From contig JAFURI010000106.1 of the NCBI GenBank assembly GCA_017471885.1, positions 1-46,822 of the forward strand: a DNA stretch of 46,822 nt. The letters are read 5' to 3'. Source of the DNA: Clostridia bacterium. GTDB lineage: Bacteria > Bacillota > Clostridia > Christensenellales > Aristaeellaceae. Positions 1 through 7,455 of this stretch are shown here, piece by piece. How positions within the stretch are numbered: the first letter of the stretch is position 1; each line of letters begins with the position of its first letter. The notes beneath the pieces were generated by a model that was not told the origin of the DNA, ran no database searches, and saw nothing but the letters and a program-made list of their open reading frames with translations. The position numbers and the translations under genes were made by a program.

Positions 1-270
1 CCCGACGAGGACGCCTCCGAGCCCGCCGAGGCAGCCTCCTTCACTCTGCTGAAGGAGCAGCTCATGGAAGTGCTCAGCACTCTCACCCCCCGCGAGGAAA
101 AGGTGCTGCGTCTGCGCTTCGGTCTGGACGACGGTCACCAGCGTACGCTGGAAGAGGTGGGCCGCGAGTTCAATGTGACCCGCGAGCGCATCCGTCAGAT
201 CGAAGCCAAGGCTCTGCGCAAGCTGCGCCATCCCTCCCGCAGCAAGAAGCTCCGCGACTATATCGACTGA
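1..270 (+). CDS. rpoD: RNA polymerase primary sigma factor, C-terminal end (partial)
   Basis: The reading frame is open from the first base, so the gene starts upstream of the window; only the last 89 residues are here. They contain sigma region 4: the sequence [15 protein letters not shown], the region 4.2 helix-turn-helix with [20 protein letters not shown], and the usual end of [16 protein letters not shown]. This part contacts the -35 element of promoters. The ending is that of primary (group 1) sigma factors rather than alternative ones, which matches the many TTGACA/TATAAT promoters seen in this window. It ends with TGA, which is direct evidence that TGA is a normal stop codon in this genome. 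A gene of unknown function follows 20 bases later with its own ribosome binding site. Confidence 0.96.
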   Translation, partial: PDEDASEPAEAASFTLLKEQLMEVLSTLTPREEKVLRLRFGLDDGHQRTLEEVGREFNVTRERIRQIEAKALRKLRHPSRSKKLRDYID

Positions 271-290
271 TTTTGTCCGAAGGAGCGTAC

Positions 291-1046
291 ATGAACAAGC
301 ATCATACCGTTCCTTTTACCCTGTCTTTCCAAGGCAGGGTTTCTCTTTCCCCGGAAAAGCTTTCCCTGCCCCTGCAAAGTACGGCGCTTGCCCAGCTTGA
401 GGAGACGCTGTGCGGCGTTAAGCTGACCGACGACGATATTCTCGCCTACCTTGAGCACGTAAGCGGCTGCTACACGCCCGGAATGAGCAAATCCGACTTT
501 CGCCTGCGCTCCCTCGCCGCATCCTGCGCATGGTGCCAGCGCCGTCTGGCCCGTATGCTGAAGCAGAGCGAACCGCGGCGGAATCATATCCGCGCGACCC
601 TGGGCCGCTGTATTCCTGCCTTTCTGGTCACAGACGATATGGTCAGCCGCTGCGAGCACGTCTTCGATCCTGATGATCACGACCCGCACACAGGGGATAT
701 CATCCGCTTTGTCGCAAGAGAACTGCTTTCAGACCCGGACGGAAAGCATCCGCTGATGCAGAAGCTGCACGCCTCCGCCCGGCTGATTCTGACGGATCCG
801 GAGCAGGCCGACCGCGATGCGCTGCGGCTTGTAACCCTGCATGCGCTGTACGATCCGCAGCTGATTCCCCATCGTTATGAAACAGCCGCGCTTCCTCTGC
901 GGCTCCGCCCCAAGGACGGCCGGATCCTCACCGTGGAGGAAGTGGCTGCAAAGACGCAGCTTCCGGTCATCCTTGTGCGCGAGGTGGAGGAAGCGGCGCT
1001 TCGGCTAATCCTGAAGAAATACGCACCGGAGGTTTCCCATGCTTGA
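291..1046 (+). CDS. Uncharacterised protein between rpoD and trmK
   Basis: A 251-residue soluble protein with no signal peptide or membrane segment that I do not recognise as a known family. ATG at 291 is chosen because AGGAG lies five bases before it; an in-frame TTG at 273 has no such site. Visible features are a CAWC motif near residue 84, a mid-protein region rich in charged residues, and a C-terminal part (VEEVAAKTQLPVILVREVEEAALRLILKKY, read in two pieces here as VEEVAAKTQLP and VREVEEAALRLIL) that looks like a helix-turn-helix with a following helix, somewhat like sigma region 4. It overlaps the trmK start by eight bases, so the two are probably translationally coupled. The setting suggests a housekeeping or tRNA/transcription-linked role, but this is only position-based. 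Confidence 0.75.
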   Translation: MNKHHTVPFTLSFQGRVSLSPEKLSLPLQSTALAQLEETLCGVKLTDDDILAYLEHVSGCYTPGMSKSDFRLRSLAASCAWCQRRLARMLKQSEPRRNHIRATLGRCIPAFLVTDDMVSRCEHVFDPDDHDPHTGDIIRFVARELLSDPDGKHPLMQKLHASARLILTDPEQADRDALRLVTLHALYDPQLIPHRYETAALPLRLRPKDGRILTVEEVAAKTQLPVILVREVEEAALRLILKKYAPEVSHA

Positions 1047-1710
1047 CGAACGCCTCTCTCTTGCCGCAGAGCTGTATATCCCCTGCGATCTTGGCGCGGA
1101 TATCGGCACAGATCACGGTCAGCTGCCCTGTTCTCTTCTGGAAAGCGGCGTGTGCCGGGAGATGATCCTTGCCGACGTGAGCCCAAAGGCCCTGTCCCGC
1201 GCCGAAGCCGAGGTGTGCCGACGGCATCTGGAGAAACGCGCCGAGCTGATCTGCGCCGACGGGCTGGACGCGCTTACCCGACCCTGCGGATGCGTGTCCG
1301 TCATGGGCATGGGCGGCGAAACGCTTTCCGGCATTCTCCGCCGGGGAAAGGATCGCCTGCAGGGCGCGGCGCTGGTGCTTTCCGCCCATACGGAGCTGCA
1401 TCTGGTGCGTCAGGCAATATGCGATATCGGCTATCACATCACCCGCGAGGTGCTTTGCCGCTCTGCCGGACGCTTCTACGTCTTCTGGCAGGCGCTGCCG
1501 GGCGAAGATATCATGACAGCGGATGAAATCCGCTACGGCTCCCTAATGCTCCGGGAGGAGACTCCCCTGCTACGCGAATATCTTGCATGGCGCAGGCGGG
1601 TGGCCTCCGACAGGCTGCAGGGGCTTCAGCGGGCGGCTGAGCCCGACAAGGACGCCATCGCAGAGGTATCCGCAGAAATCGACTTCTACACCGCAAGACT
1701 GGAGGATTGA
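1039..1710 (+). CDS. trmK: tRNA (adenine22-N1)-methyltransferase, TrmK family
   Basis: A 223-residue class I SAM-dependent methyltransferase of the TrmK/YqfN family, which methylates N1 of A22 in tRNAs, notably tRNA-Ser and tRNA-Tyr. The SAM-binding motif GADIGTDHGQLP is at residues 19-30, the acidic end of the second strand is in LADVSPKAL, and the catalytic-side loop MGMGGETLSGIL is at about residues 93-104. The C-terminal third is helical and charged, as in the family. It starts within the last eight bases of the upstream gene and is followed four bases after its stop by the Nif3-like gene; the trmK-Nif3 pair is a common arrangement in Bacillota. The family call is firm; the exact tRNA targets are taken from the family. 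Confidence 0.9.
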   Translation: MLDERLSLAAELYIPCDLGADIGTDHGQLPCSLLESGVCREMILADVSPKALSRAEAEVCRRHLEKRAELICADGLDALTRPCGCVSVMGMGGETLSGILRRGKDRLQGAALVLSAHTELHLVRQAICDIGYHITREVLCRSAGRFYVFWQALPGEDIMTADEIRYGSLMLREETPLLREYLAWRRRVASDRLQGLQRAAEPDKDAIAEVSAEIDFYTARLED

Positions 1711-1714
1711 TCCC

Positions 1715-2473
1715 ATGCTGACCGTGCAGAATGTATACGACTTCATCAACGAACGCGCTCCCTTTGATCTGCAGGAATCCTTCGACAATGCCGGCATCCT
1801 CGTGGGCCATCCCGATCAGGAGGTTCACGGCATCCATGTGGCGATGGACGTGACAGGCCGCGTGATCGACGAAGCCGAGGCCCACGGCGCAAACCTGATC
1901 ATCACCCATCATCCCATGATGTTCTCCGCCCGTCGCCGTCTGGTAGAGACGGACAGTGAAACCCGTCTTTTGTGCCGGCTGATCCGCAGCAACATTTCCC
2001 TCATCGCCGCGCATACCAATCTGGACCGCGCGCCGGGAGGCATCAACGACGTGCTTGCGCAGTTGTGCGGCCTGACGGAGATCACCGGCGACGCATTCGT
2101 CCGTGTGGGCGCCCTGTCCGCGCCCATGACCGCAGGTGCCCTTGCCGAAGATCTGAGCCGCCGCCTGAACACCCTTGTCCGCGTCATGGGCGACGAAAGC
2201 CTGCCGGTCGCAAAGGTGGGCCTTTGCAGCGGCGCTGGCAGCGATTTCTGCGAGGAAGCCCGCCGCATGGGCGCGCAGGCCTTCCTCACGGGCGAAACCA
2301 AGCATCACCACGCGCTGGAGGCTGCGGAGAACGGCATGGTCATGCTGGAGGCAGGTCATTTTGCCACGGAGGCTCCCGGCATTTTCGCGCTGGCAGACGC
2401 TTTACAAATCTGGCTTAATGCGGTACAATGTAGTGTATACGTTTCAAAATCGGAGGCTCCGGCCTACGCTTGA
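1715..2473 (+). CDS. Nif3-like dinuclear metal centre protein
   Basis: A 252-residue member of the Nif3/YqfO/GTP cyclohydrolase I type 2 family, which forms a hexameric toroid with a two-metal site; its biochemical role is unsettled. Metal-ligand motifs are visible: HHPMMF at residues 65-70, HTNLD at 100-104, and a late H-to-E pair in the AGHFATE stretch. Start is ATG 1715, eight bases after GGAGGA; a longer in-frame ORF runs upstream but lacks a site and overlaps trmK. The length is typical of the single-domain form without the PII-like insert. A good promoter for the next gene (2401-2429) lies inside the last 75 bases of this gene. Confidence 0.88.
   Translation: MLTVQNVYDFINERAPFDLQESFDNAGILVGHPDQEVHGIHVAMDVTGRVIDEAEAHGANLIITHHPMMFSARRRLVETDSETRLLCRLIRSNISLIAAHTNLDRAPGGINDVLAQLCGLTEITGDAFVRVGALSAPMTAGALAEDLSRRLNTLVRVMGDESLPVAKVGLCSGAGSDFCEEARRMGAQAFLTGETKHHHALEAAENGMVMLEAGHFATEAPGIFALADALQIWLNAVQCSVYVSKSEAPAYA
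2401..2429 (+). promoter_or_regulatory. Sigma-A promoter inside the Nif3 gene, for the zinc-ribbon gene
   Basis: TTTACA at 2401-2406 and TACAAT at 2424-2429 with a 17-base spacer. It sits in the 3' end of the Nif3-like gene, about 95 bases before the zinc-ribbon gene, giving that gene transcription of its own. Seen in sequence only. Confidence 0.6.
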
Positions 2474-2523
2474 GGGCAAACCCGGGCTAATCGCCCTGAG
2501 TATATTTTCAGGAGGTACCATCC

Positions 2524-3234
2524 ATGGATCAGCAGCAGCTTGAGCTTATGTGGGCATACCAGCAGGAGGATATGAAGGCCGACCGCATCGCCAACGAAAT
2601 CCGCCGCTCCCCCACCCGTCAGAAGCTGGAAAAGAGCCGCGACTTCATCATGGAACAGCAGAAGCTGTACAAGCAGATTGACGAGCAGATCGCCGTGCTT
2701 GCCGACCGCAAGGACGCCATCCACGACGCTATCGCCCGCTGCGAAGAACAGCTGAACGCTCTGGCCGCCAAGGTCAAGGCCAATCCCCCCGAGGATGCGG
2801 AGAGCGCCCGCGCTCTGCTGCAGGAAGTGAGCAAGGTGCGCGACACCATCGCTTCCTACGAGCAGGAGATGAGCCGCATCGCCAAGGACTTCGAAAACAG
2901 CGACCGCAAGCAGCGTTCCCTGCGTCTGGAGGCCGCCAAGGCCAAGCAGAGCTTTGATCAGCTGAAGGTCGTGTACGAGAAGGAATCCAAAGAGAAGAAG
3001 GCTATGCTGGACGCACAGCGCGCCATTGCTGAGGAGAAGGCCAAGTCTGTCGCCAGGGAGCTGATGGACGAGTATCTGGCCATCAAGAAGCACATTGCTC
3101 CTCCCATGGCCCGGCTGCTGGGCGACCAGTGCTCCGGCTGCAACACCGCCCAGCCCTCTGCCCTGCTGCGCAAAATCAAGAGCGGCACGGTGCTGGTGGA
3201 GTGCGAAACCTGCGGCCGTATGATTATCCAGTAA
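2524..3234 (+). CDS. C4-type zinc-ribbon protein with long coiled coil
   Basis: A 236-residue protein with a long, highly charged helical region (about residues 15-190, heptad-like Leu/Ile/Ala spacing, strong coiled-coil character) and a C-terminal zinc ribbon with cysteines at 203, 206, 227 and 230 (CSGC ... CETC). This is the layout of the DUF164/CdsZ-type family found next to Nif3-like genes in many bacteria. Family members have been linked to nucleic-acid or membrane-associated processes, but no function can be assigned here. AGGAGGT precedes ATG 2524 by seven bases. A strong hairpin terminator follows directly. No signal peptide or membrane segment is seen. Confidence 0.88.
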   Translation: MDQQQLELMWAYQQEDMKADRIANEIRRSPTRQKLEKSRDFIMEQQKLYKQIDEQIAVLADRKDAIHDAIARCEEQLNALAAKVKANPPEDAESARALLQEVSKVRDTIASYEQEMSRIAKDFENSDRKQRSLRLEAAKAKQSFDQLKVVYEKESKEKKAMLDAQRAIAEEKAKSVARELMDEYLAIKKHIAPPMARLLGDQCSGCNTAQPSALLRKIKSGTVLVECETCGRMIIQ

Positions 3235-3241
3235 AACAAAG

Positions 3242-3269
3242 AGGATGGCGGAATTCCGTCATCCTTTTT
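3242..3269 (+). terminator. Rho-independent terminator after the zinc-ribbon gene
   Basis: A 10-bp stem (3242-3251 with 3256-3265, one G-T pair) with loop AATT, followed by a T run to 3269. Ends the rpoD-side block. Confidence 0.85.
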
Positions 3270-3303
3270 GCGTCATAAAACGATATCAAGGAGGATTATC
3301 ACC

Positions 3304-3828
3304 ATGTCCGACGCCATGAACGCCATGCTCACCCGCCGCTCCTGCCGCAAGTACAAGAGCGATATGATCCCCAAGGACGTACTGGAGCAGATCCTCAAGG
3401 CCGGCACCTACGCCGCCACCGGCATGGGCAAGCAGTCCCCCATTATTATCGCCGTGACCGGCAAGGCCATGCGCGACCGTCTTTCCGCCATGAATGCCGC
3501 CATCATGGGCAGCTCCGGCGATCCCTTCTACGGCGCGCCGGTGGTGCTGGTCGTGCTTGCCCGTAAGGACGTAGGCACCTTCGTGTACGACGGCAGTCTG
3601 GTGATGGGCAACCTGATGCTGGCCGCCCACGAGCTGGGCATCGGGTCCTGCTGGATCCACCGCGCAAAGCAGGAATTTGAATCCGAAGAGGGCAAGGCCA
3701 TCCTCGCCGATCTTGGCATTGAAGGCGAATATGAGGGCATCGACCACTGCGTACTGGGCTATCCCGAGGAGGGAGGCTTCCGTCCTGCAGCGCCCCGCAA
3801 GGAGAACTACGTCTACTGGATTGAATAA
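3304..3828 (+). CDS. Nitroreductase family protein (FMN-dependent oxidoreductase)
   Basis: A 174-residue single-domain nitroreductase. The N-terminal motif TRRSCRKYKSDMIPKDVLEQIL (residues about 7-28) is the FMN-phosphate binding start of the family, and GIGSCWIHRAKQEFES is the second FMN-contact segment. Such enzymes use NAD(P)H to reduce nitro compounds, quinones or flavins in the cytoplasm; the natural substrate is unknown. ATG 3304 follows AAGGAGGA with a nine-base gap; an in-frame TTG at 3268 lies in the terminator and is rejected. It is a monocistronic gene bounded by terminators on both sides. The short size matches the compact clostridial nitroreductases. Confidence 0.88.
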   Translation: MSDAMNAMLTRRSCRKYKSDMIPKDVLEQILKAGTYAATGMGKQSPIIIAVTGKAMRDRLSAMNAAIMGSSGDPFYGAPVVLVVLARKDVGTFVYDGSLVMGNLMLAAHELGIGSCWIHRAKQEFESEEGKAILADLGIEGEYEGIDHCVLGYPEEGGFRPAAPRKENYVYWIE

Positions 3829-3840
3829 TACCGTACAGAA

Positions 3841-3870
3841 AAAGAGCCGACGTTGTCGGCTCTTTTTTTC
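3841..3870. terminator. Bidirectional terminator between convergent genes
   Basis: An 11-bp perfect stem with loop GTT (arms 3841-3851 and 3855-3865), A-rich before and T-rich after, so it serves the nitroreductase on the plus strand and the oxidoreductase on the minus strand. Confidence 0.85.
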
Positions 3871-3875
3871 ATGGA

Positions 3876-4865
3876 TCAGTCGAAGGGGAACACCATGTTC
3901 CACTGGGCGCGGAAGGCGTCCATCACCTTCATCATGTGGATGATCTGGCTGTGGGGCATTTCGGGACACTCGACAGCGCCGGATTCCAGCGCGCGCATGC
4001 ATGCTTCCACCTGATACTCATAGCCGGTGATCTGCTCCGGCACGTTAATCACCCTGCGGATCTCGCCGGCCTGCACGTTGTCATACACGGTAATGACCTG
4101 CGGGTTGTTCACATTGTCCACACGGATCGCACCCTTGTCGCCGTAAATCATGCAGTTTCGATCCGTCCGCAGCAGGGCAGTGGCATACAGCATCGCCACC
4201 TTGCCGTCGCCATAATACAGGGTCATGTTTTCAGTATGATCCACACCGGTATCAAACTTCGCCACAGAGCTTTCCATCCGCGCCACGTCGTCACCGAAGA
4301 CCATAGAAGCAAAGTTCAGCACATACACACCCACGTCCAGCAGCGCGCCGCCAGCCAGCGCCGGATCCGTGATGCGCTGCTTACCGGCAATGGTATAGCC
4401 CAGATTGGCCGTGAGCACCTTTGCCTCCCCGATCTCGCCTCCGGCAATCAGTTCGTTAATGATTTGCCGGGATGGCATATAGCGCGTCCAGATGGCCTCC
4501 GCCACCAGCACGCCCTTTTCCTTTGCGTAGGCCAGCACGTCCTCCGCCTGACGGGCGTTGCCGGTAAAGGCCTTCTCCACCAGCGCAGGCTTGCTGTAAT
4601 CCACGCACAGTCGGGTATGCTCCGCATGATGGCTGTGGGGCGTGGCCACGTACACCAGATCCACCGCAGGATCCTTCAGCATATCCTCATAGGAGCCGTA
4701 GGCCTTCAGAAAGCACCACTTGTCGGCAAAGGCCTGCGCCTTGTCAAGCGTGCGGGAAGCCACCGCATAAAGCTCCACAGGGCGGCCCTTGGCCTTCATC
4801 CCCTGCAGGGTACGGGCCATGCTGTTGGCAATATTGCCTGCGCCAAGGATTGCAACATTCATCAT
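3876..4865 (-). CDS. Gfo/Idh/MocA family NAD(P)-dependent oxidoreductase
   Basis: A 329-residue dehydrogenase. The N-terminal Rossmann motif is GAGNIANSMA (residues 8-17), and the family's catalytic-side motif EKAFTGN (EKP in most members) follows the HSHHAEH segment; the C-terminal alpha/beta domain holds GGALLDVGVYVLNF. The closest described types are trans-1,2-dihydrobenzene-1,2-diol dehydrogenase-like and sugar dehydrogenases such as inositol or glucose-fructose oxidoreductase. The substrate cannot be fixed from sequence. Replacement of the usual EKP by EKA is worth noting. AAGGAG lies six bases before the start; a second ATG follows immediately. A TTGACG-N16-TACAAT promoter is placed about 45 bases upstream. 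It appears to be a single-gene unit. Confidence 0.88.
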   Translation of the reverse strand: MMNVAILGAGNIANSMARTLQGMKAKGRPVELYAVASRTLDKAQAFADKWCFLKAYGSYEDMLKDPAVDLVYVATPHSHHAEHTRLCVDYSKPALVEKAFTGNARQAEDVLAYAKEKGVLVAEAIWTRYMPSRQIINELIAGGEIGEAKVLTANLGYTIAGKQRITDPALAGGALLDVGVYVLNFASMVFGDDVARMESSVAKFDTGVDHTENMTLYYGDGKVAMLYATALLRTDRNCMIYGDKGAIRVDNVNNPQVITVYDNVQAGEIRRVINVPEQITGYEYQVEACMRALESGAVECPEMPHSQIIHMMKVMDAFRAQWNMVFPFD

Positions 4866-4908
4866 AAGCTTCTCCTTTTCATCAGATGGAAATTATTAGC
4901 TGCTGATA

Positions 4909-4936
4909 TTGTAGCATCCCGCACACGTTGCGTCAA
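4909..4936 (-). promoter_or_regulatory. Promoter of the Gfo/Idh/MocA gene
   Basis: On the minus strand TTGACG (4936-4931), 16-base spacer, TACAAT (4914-4909), 44 bases before the start codon. Confidence 0.65.
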
Positions 4937-5012
4937 GCAGAGGATCGACCCCACAGAAAGAAACTCCAGACTGGAAGTTCAGCGCAGCGTACGCCTTTGC
5001 GGAGGGCGAAAC

Positions 5013-5223
5013 AAAAAGGCCCCCACTCCGATCAAAACGCGGGGGACAATGCCTTGACCGCACAGAGTGGTGGCCTTTTCATTTACAGTTTACTCCTTCA
5101 GACTCAAAACTGCAACAGCGAATTTTCGGAAACCTATGCGCGGCCAGTCGGAATCATACGATTCCAGCCGCCGGATTGCAAACGTCGGAGCTGCAGACGA
5201 TTGTCGGTCTTTGCTAAGACCAT
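5013..5223 (-). ncRNA. Candidate structured small RNA, about 210 nt
   Basis: In the 508-base gene-free stretch between the oxidoreductase and tRNA-Arg, the minus strand carries a promoter (TTGTCT-N16-TATAGT, 5257-5230), a series of hairpins, and an intrinsic terminator. Visible stems are a 6-bp hairpin at 5221-5206 with a 4-base loop, a 6-bp stem with a 4-base loop at 5165-5150 extended by an outer GC pair set, and a terminator whose arms are 5079-5065 and 5028-5013 followed by a T run. The 3' part also holds a short reading frame, MKRPPLCAVKALSPAF, with GAAGGAG ten bases before its ATG; its codons form one arm of the terminator. I find no T-box AGGGTGG motif and cannot match a known riboswitch. 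It could be a 6S-like RNA (size fits), an sRNA, or an attenuator with a leader peptide. Nothing else is seen in 4937-5012 and 5258-5340. Confidence 0.35.
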
Positions 5224-5229
5224 CAGATC

Positions 5230-5257
5230 ACTATACCTTTTTATATTTTGCAGACAA
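5230..5257 (-). promoter_or_regulatory. Putative promoter of the candidate small RNA
   Basis: Minus strand TTGTCT (5257-5252), 16-base spacer, TATAGT (5235-5230); the predicted start is near 5223, just before the first hairpin. Confidence 0.45.
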
Positions 5258-5340
5258 CGCTTTTTCAGCACGCATCAATTCATGACCGCGAACCGACCCG
5301 TTTTCACATCTGCTTCTTCGATTTCAGATACTGGATGAAA

Positions 5341-5370
5341 AAAAGCATCGAGGAATATCCTCGATGCTTT
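5341..5370 (-). terminator. Terminator of tRNA-Arg
   Basis: Perfect 11-bp stem (5344-5354 with 5358-5368) with a 3-base loop; on the minus strand it is followed by a run of T. It begins three bases after the tRNA 3' end. Confidence 0.85.
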
Positions 5371-5373
5371 AAG

Positions 5374-5447
5374 CGAACCTGGCAGGACTCGAACCTGCGA
5401 CCTTTTGATTCGTAGTCAAACACTCTATCCAGCTGAGCTACAGGTCC
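5374..5447 (-). tRNA. tRNA-Arg (anticodon ACG)
   Basis: A 74-base cloverleaf on the minus strand: acceptor arm GGACCTG paired with CAGGTTC (one G-T), D arm with AGCTCAGCTGGATAGAGT, anticodon stem TTTGA/TCAAA around loop CTACGAA, giving anticodon ACG, and T arm GCAGG-TTCGAGT-CCTGC. A34 would be deaminated to inosine to read CGN codons. Discriminator base is G and CCA is not encoded. A consensus promoter lies upstream and a terminator directly downstream, so it is transcribed alone. No integrase or duplicated tRNA end was seen nearby. Confidence 0.95.
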
Positions 5448-5481
5448 ATATGCTGCATGTCAGGTTTCTGACAGCTCAATA

Positions 5482-5510
5482 ATAATATCATCATTTTCCG
5501 GATTTGTCAA
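5482..5510 (-). promoter_or_regulatory. Promoter of tRNA-Arg
   Basis: Minus strand TTGACA (5510-5505), 17-base spacer, TATTAT (5487-5482), 35 bases before the tRNA 5' end. Near-perfect sigma-A promoter. Confidence 0.8.
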
Positions 5511-5548
5511 CACCATTTTTAAAAAAACTTTCTTTTTTCCCGGAGCGA

Positions 5549-6376
5549 TTATTCCGGTCTCTTTGCCCTTGGATATACGCCCAGCAGCCGCAGCTCCTGC
5601 GTATAAGCGGACGCCTCCTCCATGGCCCTGTCCAGATGCTCCGCATCCATCTCGCCCTCAAAATCAGCGGAAAAAAAGTAGGTGAAGGTACTCTCGGGCA
5701 CAGGACGGCTCTCGATGCGGGACATGTTCAAACCACTTCGGGCAAAGGACGCCAGCACGCGTACCAGCGCTCCCACCTCGTTGTTGACGGTAAAGACCAC
5801 CGTGGCCTTATCAGGAGAGGCCATTGGCGTCTTGTCTCTGGACAGGATGAAAAACCGCGTGGTATTGATGCTGCTGGTCTGGATATTCCTGCGGAGGATT
5901 TCCAGGCCAAAGGCCTCTGCCGCCTCCTCGCTGGCAATTGCCGCACAGGTCGGATCGCCCTTAAGCGCAACCTCACGGGCGCTGATGGCCGTATTGGCGG
6001 AAGGCACAATCTGTACCCCACCCAGCGTGGACAGGAACGCGTCGCACTGGGCGATGGCCTGGGGATGGCTGGCAATCTGTTTCAACTGATCAATCCGCGC
6101 TCCCCGCAATCCCAGCAGCTGATGCCGCACGGGCTTCATCCGCTCCGCCACAATGTACAGCGGAAGCTTCTCCAGCAGAGCGTAGGTGGGCAGCACAACC
6201 CCGGCGAAGGAATTTTCTACCGGCAGCAGCGCATAATCCGCCCGGCAGTCAATCACCGCCTGCGCCGCTTCCGGAAAGGTAGGATATCCTACCCACTGCC
6301 CCTGCGGGAACGCGTCCTTTGCCGCGCTCTCCGAAAAGCTGCCCTGAGTACCGGGGAATGCAATCACCTGACGCAT
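5549..6376 (-). CDS. pheA: Prephenate dehydratase with ACT domain
   Basis: A 275-residue monofunctional prephenate dehydratase: prephenate to phenylpyruvate, the committed step to phenylalanine. The dehydratase domain (about 1-180) has FPGTQGSFSE, the LPVENSFAG substrate motif and the catalytic TTR triplet at 172-174 (INTTRFFIL). The ACT regulatory domain (about 192-270) retains the phenylalanine-binding signatures GALV (202-205) and ESRP (222-225), so feedback inhibition by phenylalanine is expected. There is no chorismate mutase domain. The chosen ATG at 6376 lies 13 bases inside the 3' end of aroC; the longer frame upstream is antisense-like filler within aroC. It is the last gene of the aroA-aroC-pheA operon. 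Confidence 0.94.
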   Translation of the reverse strand: MRQVIAFPGTQGSFSESAAKDAFPQGQWVGYPTFPEAAQAVIDCRADYALLPVENSFAGVVLPTYALLEKLPLYIVAERMKPVRHQLLGLRGARIDQLKQIASHPQAIAQCDAFLSTLGGVQIVPSANTAISAREVALKGDPTCAAIASEEAAEAFGLEILRRNIQTSSINTTRFFILSRDKTPMASPDKATVVFTVNNEVGALVRVLASFARSGLNMSRIESRPVPESTFTYFFSADFEGEMDAEHLDRAMEEASAYTQELRLLGVYPRAKRPE

Positions 6377-7455
6377 GCCGCCCGCTCCTTCCACATTTCC
6401 ATCAGGCCGATGGCCGTCATGGCCTCCATCACCGGCACCGCGCGGGGCAGGATGCACGGGTCATGCCGTCCGCGAACCGCAAGCTCGGCGTTCTCCCCCG
6501 TCTTCAGCGACACAGTATCCTGCTTTTGTGCAATGGACGGCGTAGCGCGCACCGCGCAGCGGAAAATCACCGGCATGCCGTTGGTGATACCTCCGTTGAC
6601 GCCGCCGGAATGATTGCTGACCGTCACAACCCCTCCCTGCTCCATGCGGAAGGGATCGTTGGCCTGACTGCCCCGGAGCGCAGCAAAGCCGAAGCCTTCG
6701 CCGAATTCCACGCCCTTGACGGCGGGGATGGAGAACATCAGGTGGCTGATCACGCTCTCCATGCTGTCAAAGAAGGGCGCGCCAAGCCCGGCAGGGAGGC
6801 CGGTGATCATGCATTCCAGCACGCCGCCGATGGAATCGCCCTCCTCCCGCGCTGCAAGTGCCTGCGCTTCCATATCCGAGTCGAGTCCGCCCTGCAGAAC
6901 CGGCAGATGCATGCCCTTCAGATAAGCATAGTCGACGCTGGGATCGCGGTCCATAAAGGACGCATCCTTCACCGTTCCCAGCTGCTGGATATGGCAGGCG
7001 ATTTTCACTCCCTGCGCTTCCAGCCACTGGCTGCACAGCGCGCCCGCAAACACGATGGGCGCGGTCAGTCTGCCGGAAAAATGGCCGCCGCCACGCCAGT
7101 CCTCAAAGCCGAAATAACGCACATGTCCGGTGTAATCCGCATGGCCGGGACGCACCAGATCTACCCCGTCGCCGTAATCCTGACTGCGGGTATTGGTGTT
7201 GCGGATGACGGCGCACAGAGGCTGGCCGGTGGTCACGCCGTTGAGCACACCGGAGAGAATCTCCGGCTGATCCGGCTCCTTCCGGCTGGTGGTCATTTTG
7301 CTCTGTCCGGGTGCCCGGCGCGCCATTTCAGCCGCAAGCCGCGCCTGATCAATCCTCATCCCCGCTGGAAATCCGTCCATGGCGACGCCGATCGCTTCGC
7401 CGTGGCTCTGCCCGAACAGGGATAGCTTCAGATGCTGTCCGAAACAGCTGCTCAT
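6364..7455 (-). CDS. aroC: Chorismate synthase
   Basis: A 363-residue chorismate synthase converting EPSP to chorismate, the last step of the shikimate pathway, using reduced FMN. Family signatures are visible: FGQSHGEAIG near the N-terminus (residues 15-24), the RAPGQS segment, TRSQDYGDG, GHADYTGHVRYFGFEDWRGGGHFSGR (shown as two motifs: GHADYTGH and GGGHFSGR), and the C-terminal GRHDPCILPRAVPVMEA. Its start ATG overlaps the aroA stop by four bases (ATGA), so it is translationally coupled to aroA; it overlaps pheA at the other end. Length is normal for the family. Confidence 0.96.
   Translation of the reverse strand: MSSCFGQHLKLSLFGQSHGEAIGVAMDGFPAGMRIDQARLAAEMARRAPGQSKMTTSRKEPDQPEILSGVLNGVTTGQPLCAVIRNTNTRSQDYGDGVDLVRPGHADYTGHVRYFGFEDWRGGGHFSGRLTAPIVFAGALCSQWLEAQGVKIACHIQQLGTVKDASFMDRDPSVDYAYLKGMHLPVLQGGLDSDMEAQALAAREEGDSIGGVLECMITGLPAGLGAPFFDSMESVISHLMFSIPAVKGVEFGEGFGFAALRGSQANDPFRMEQGGVVTVSNHSGGVNGGITNGMPVIFRCAVRATPSIAQKQDTVSLKTGENAELAVRGRHDPCILPRAVPVMEAMTAIGLMEMWKERAACVR

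Noticed and set aside
5013-5223. T-box riboswitch or attenuator of the pheA/aro genes
   Set aside because: No T-box AGGGTGG motif or specifier loop, and the transcript direction leads away from aro genes into a gene with its own promoter.
5374-5447. tRNA-Arg as an integration site for a mobile element
   Set aside because: No integrase, no repeated tRNA 3' end and ordinary chromosomal genes on both sides.
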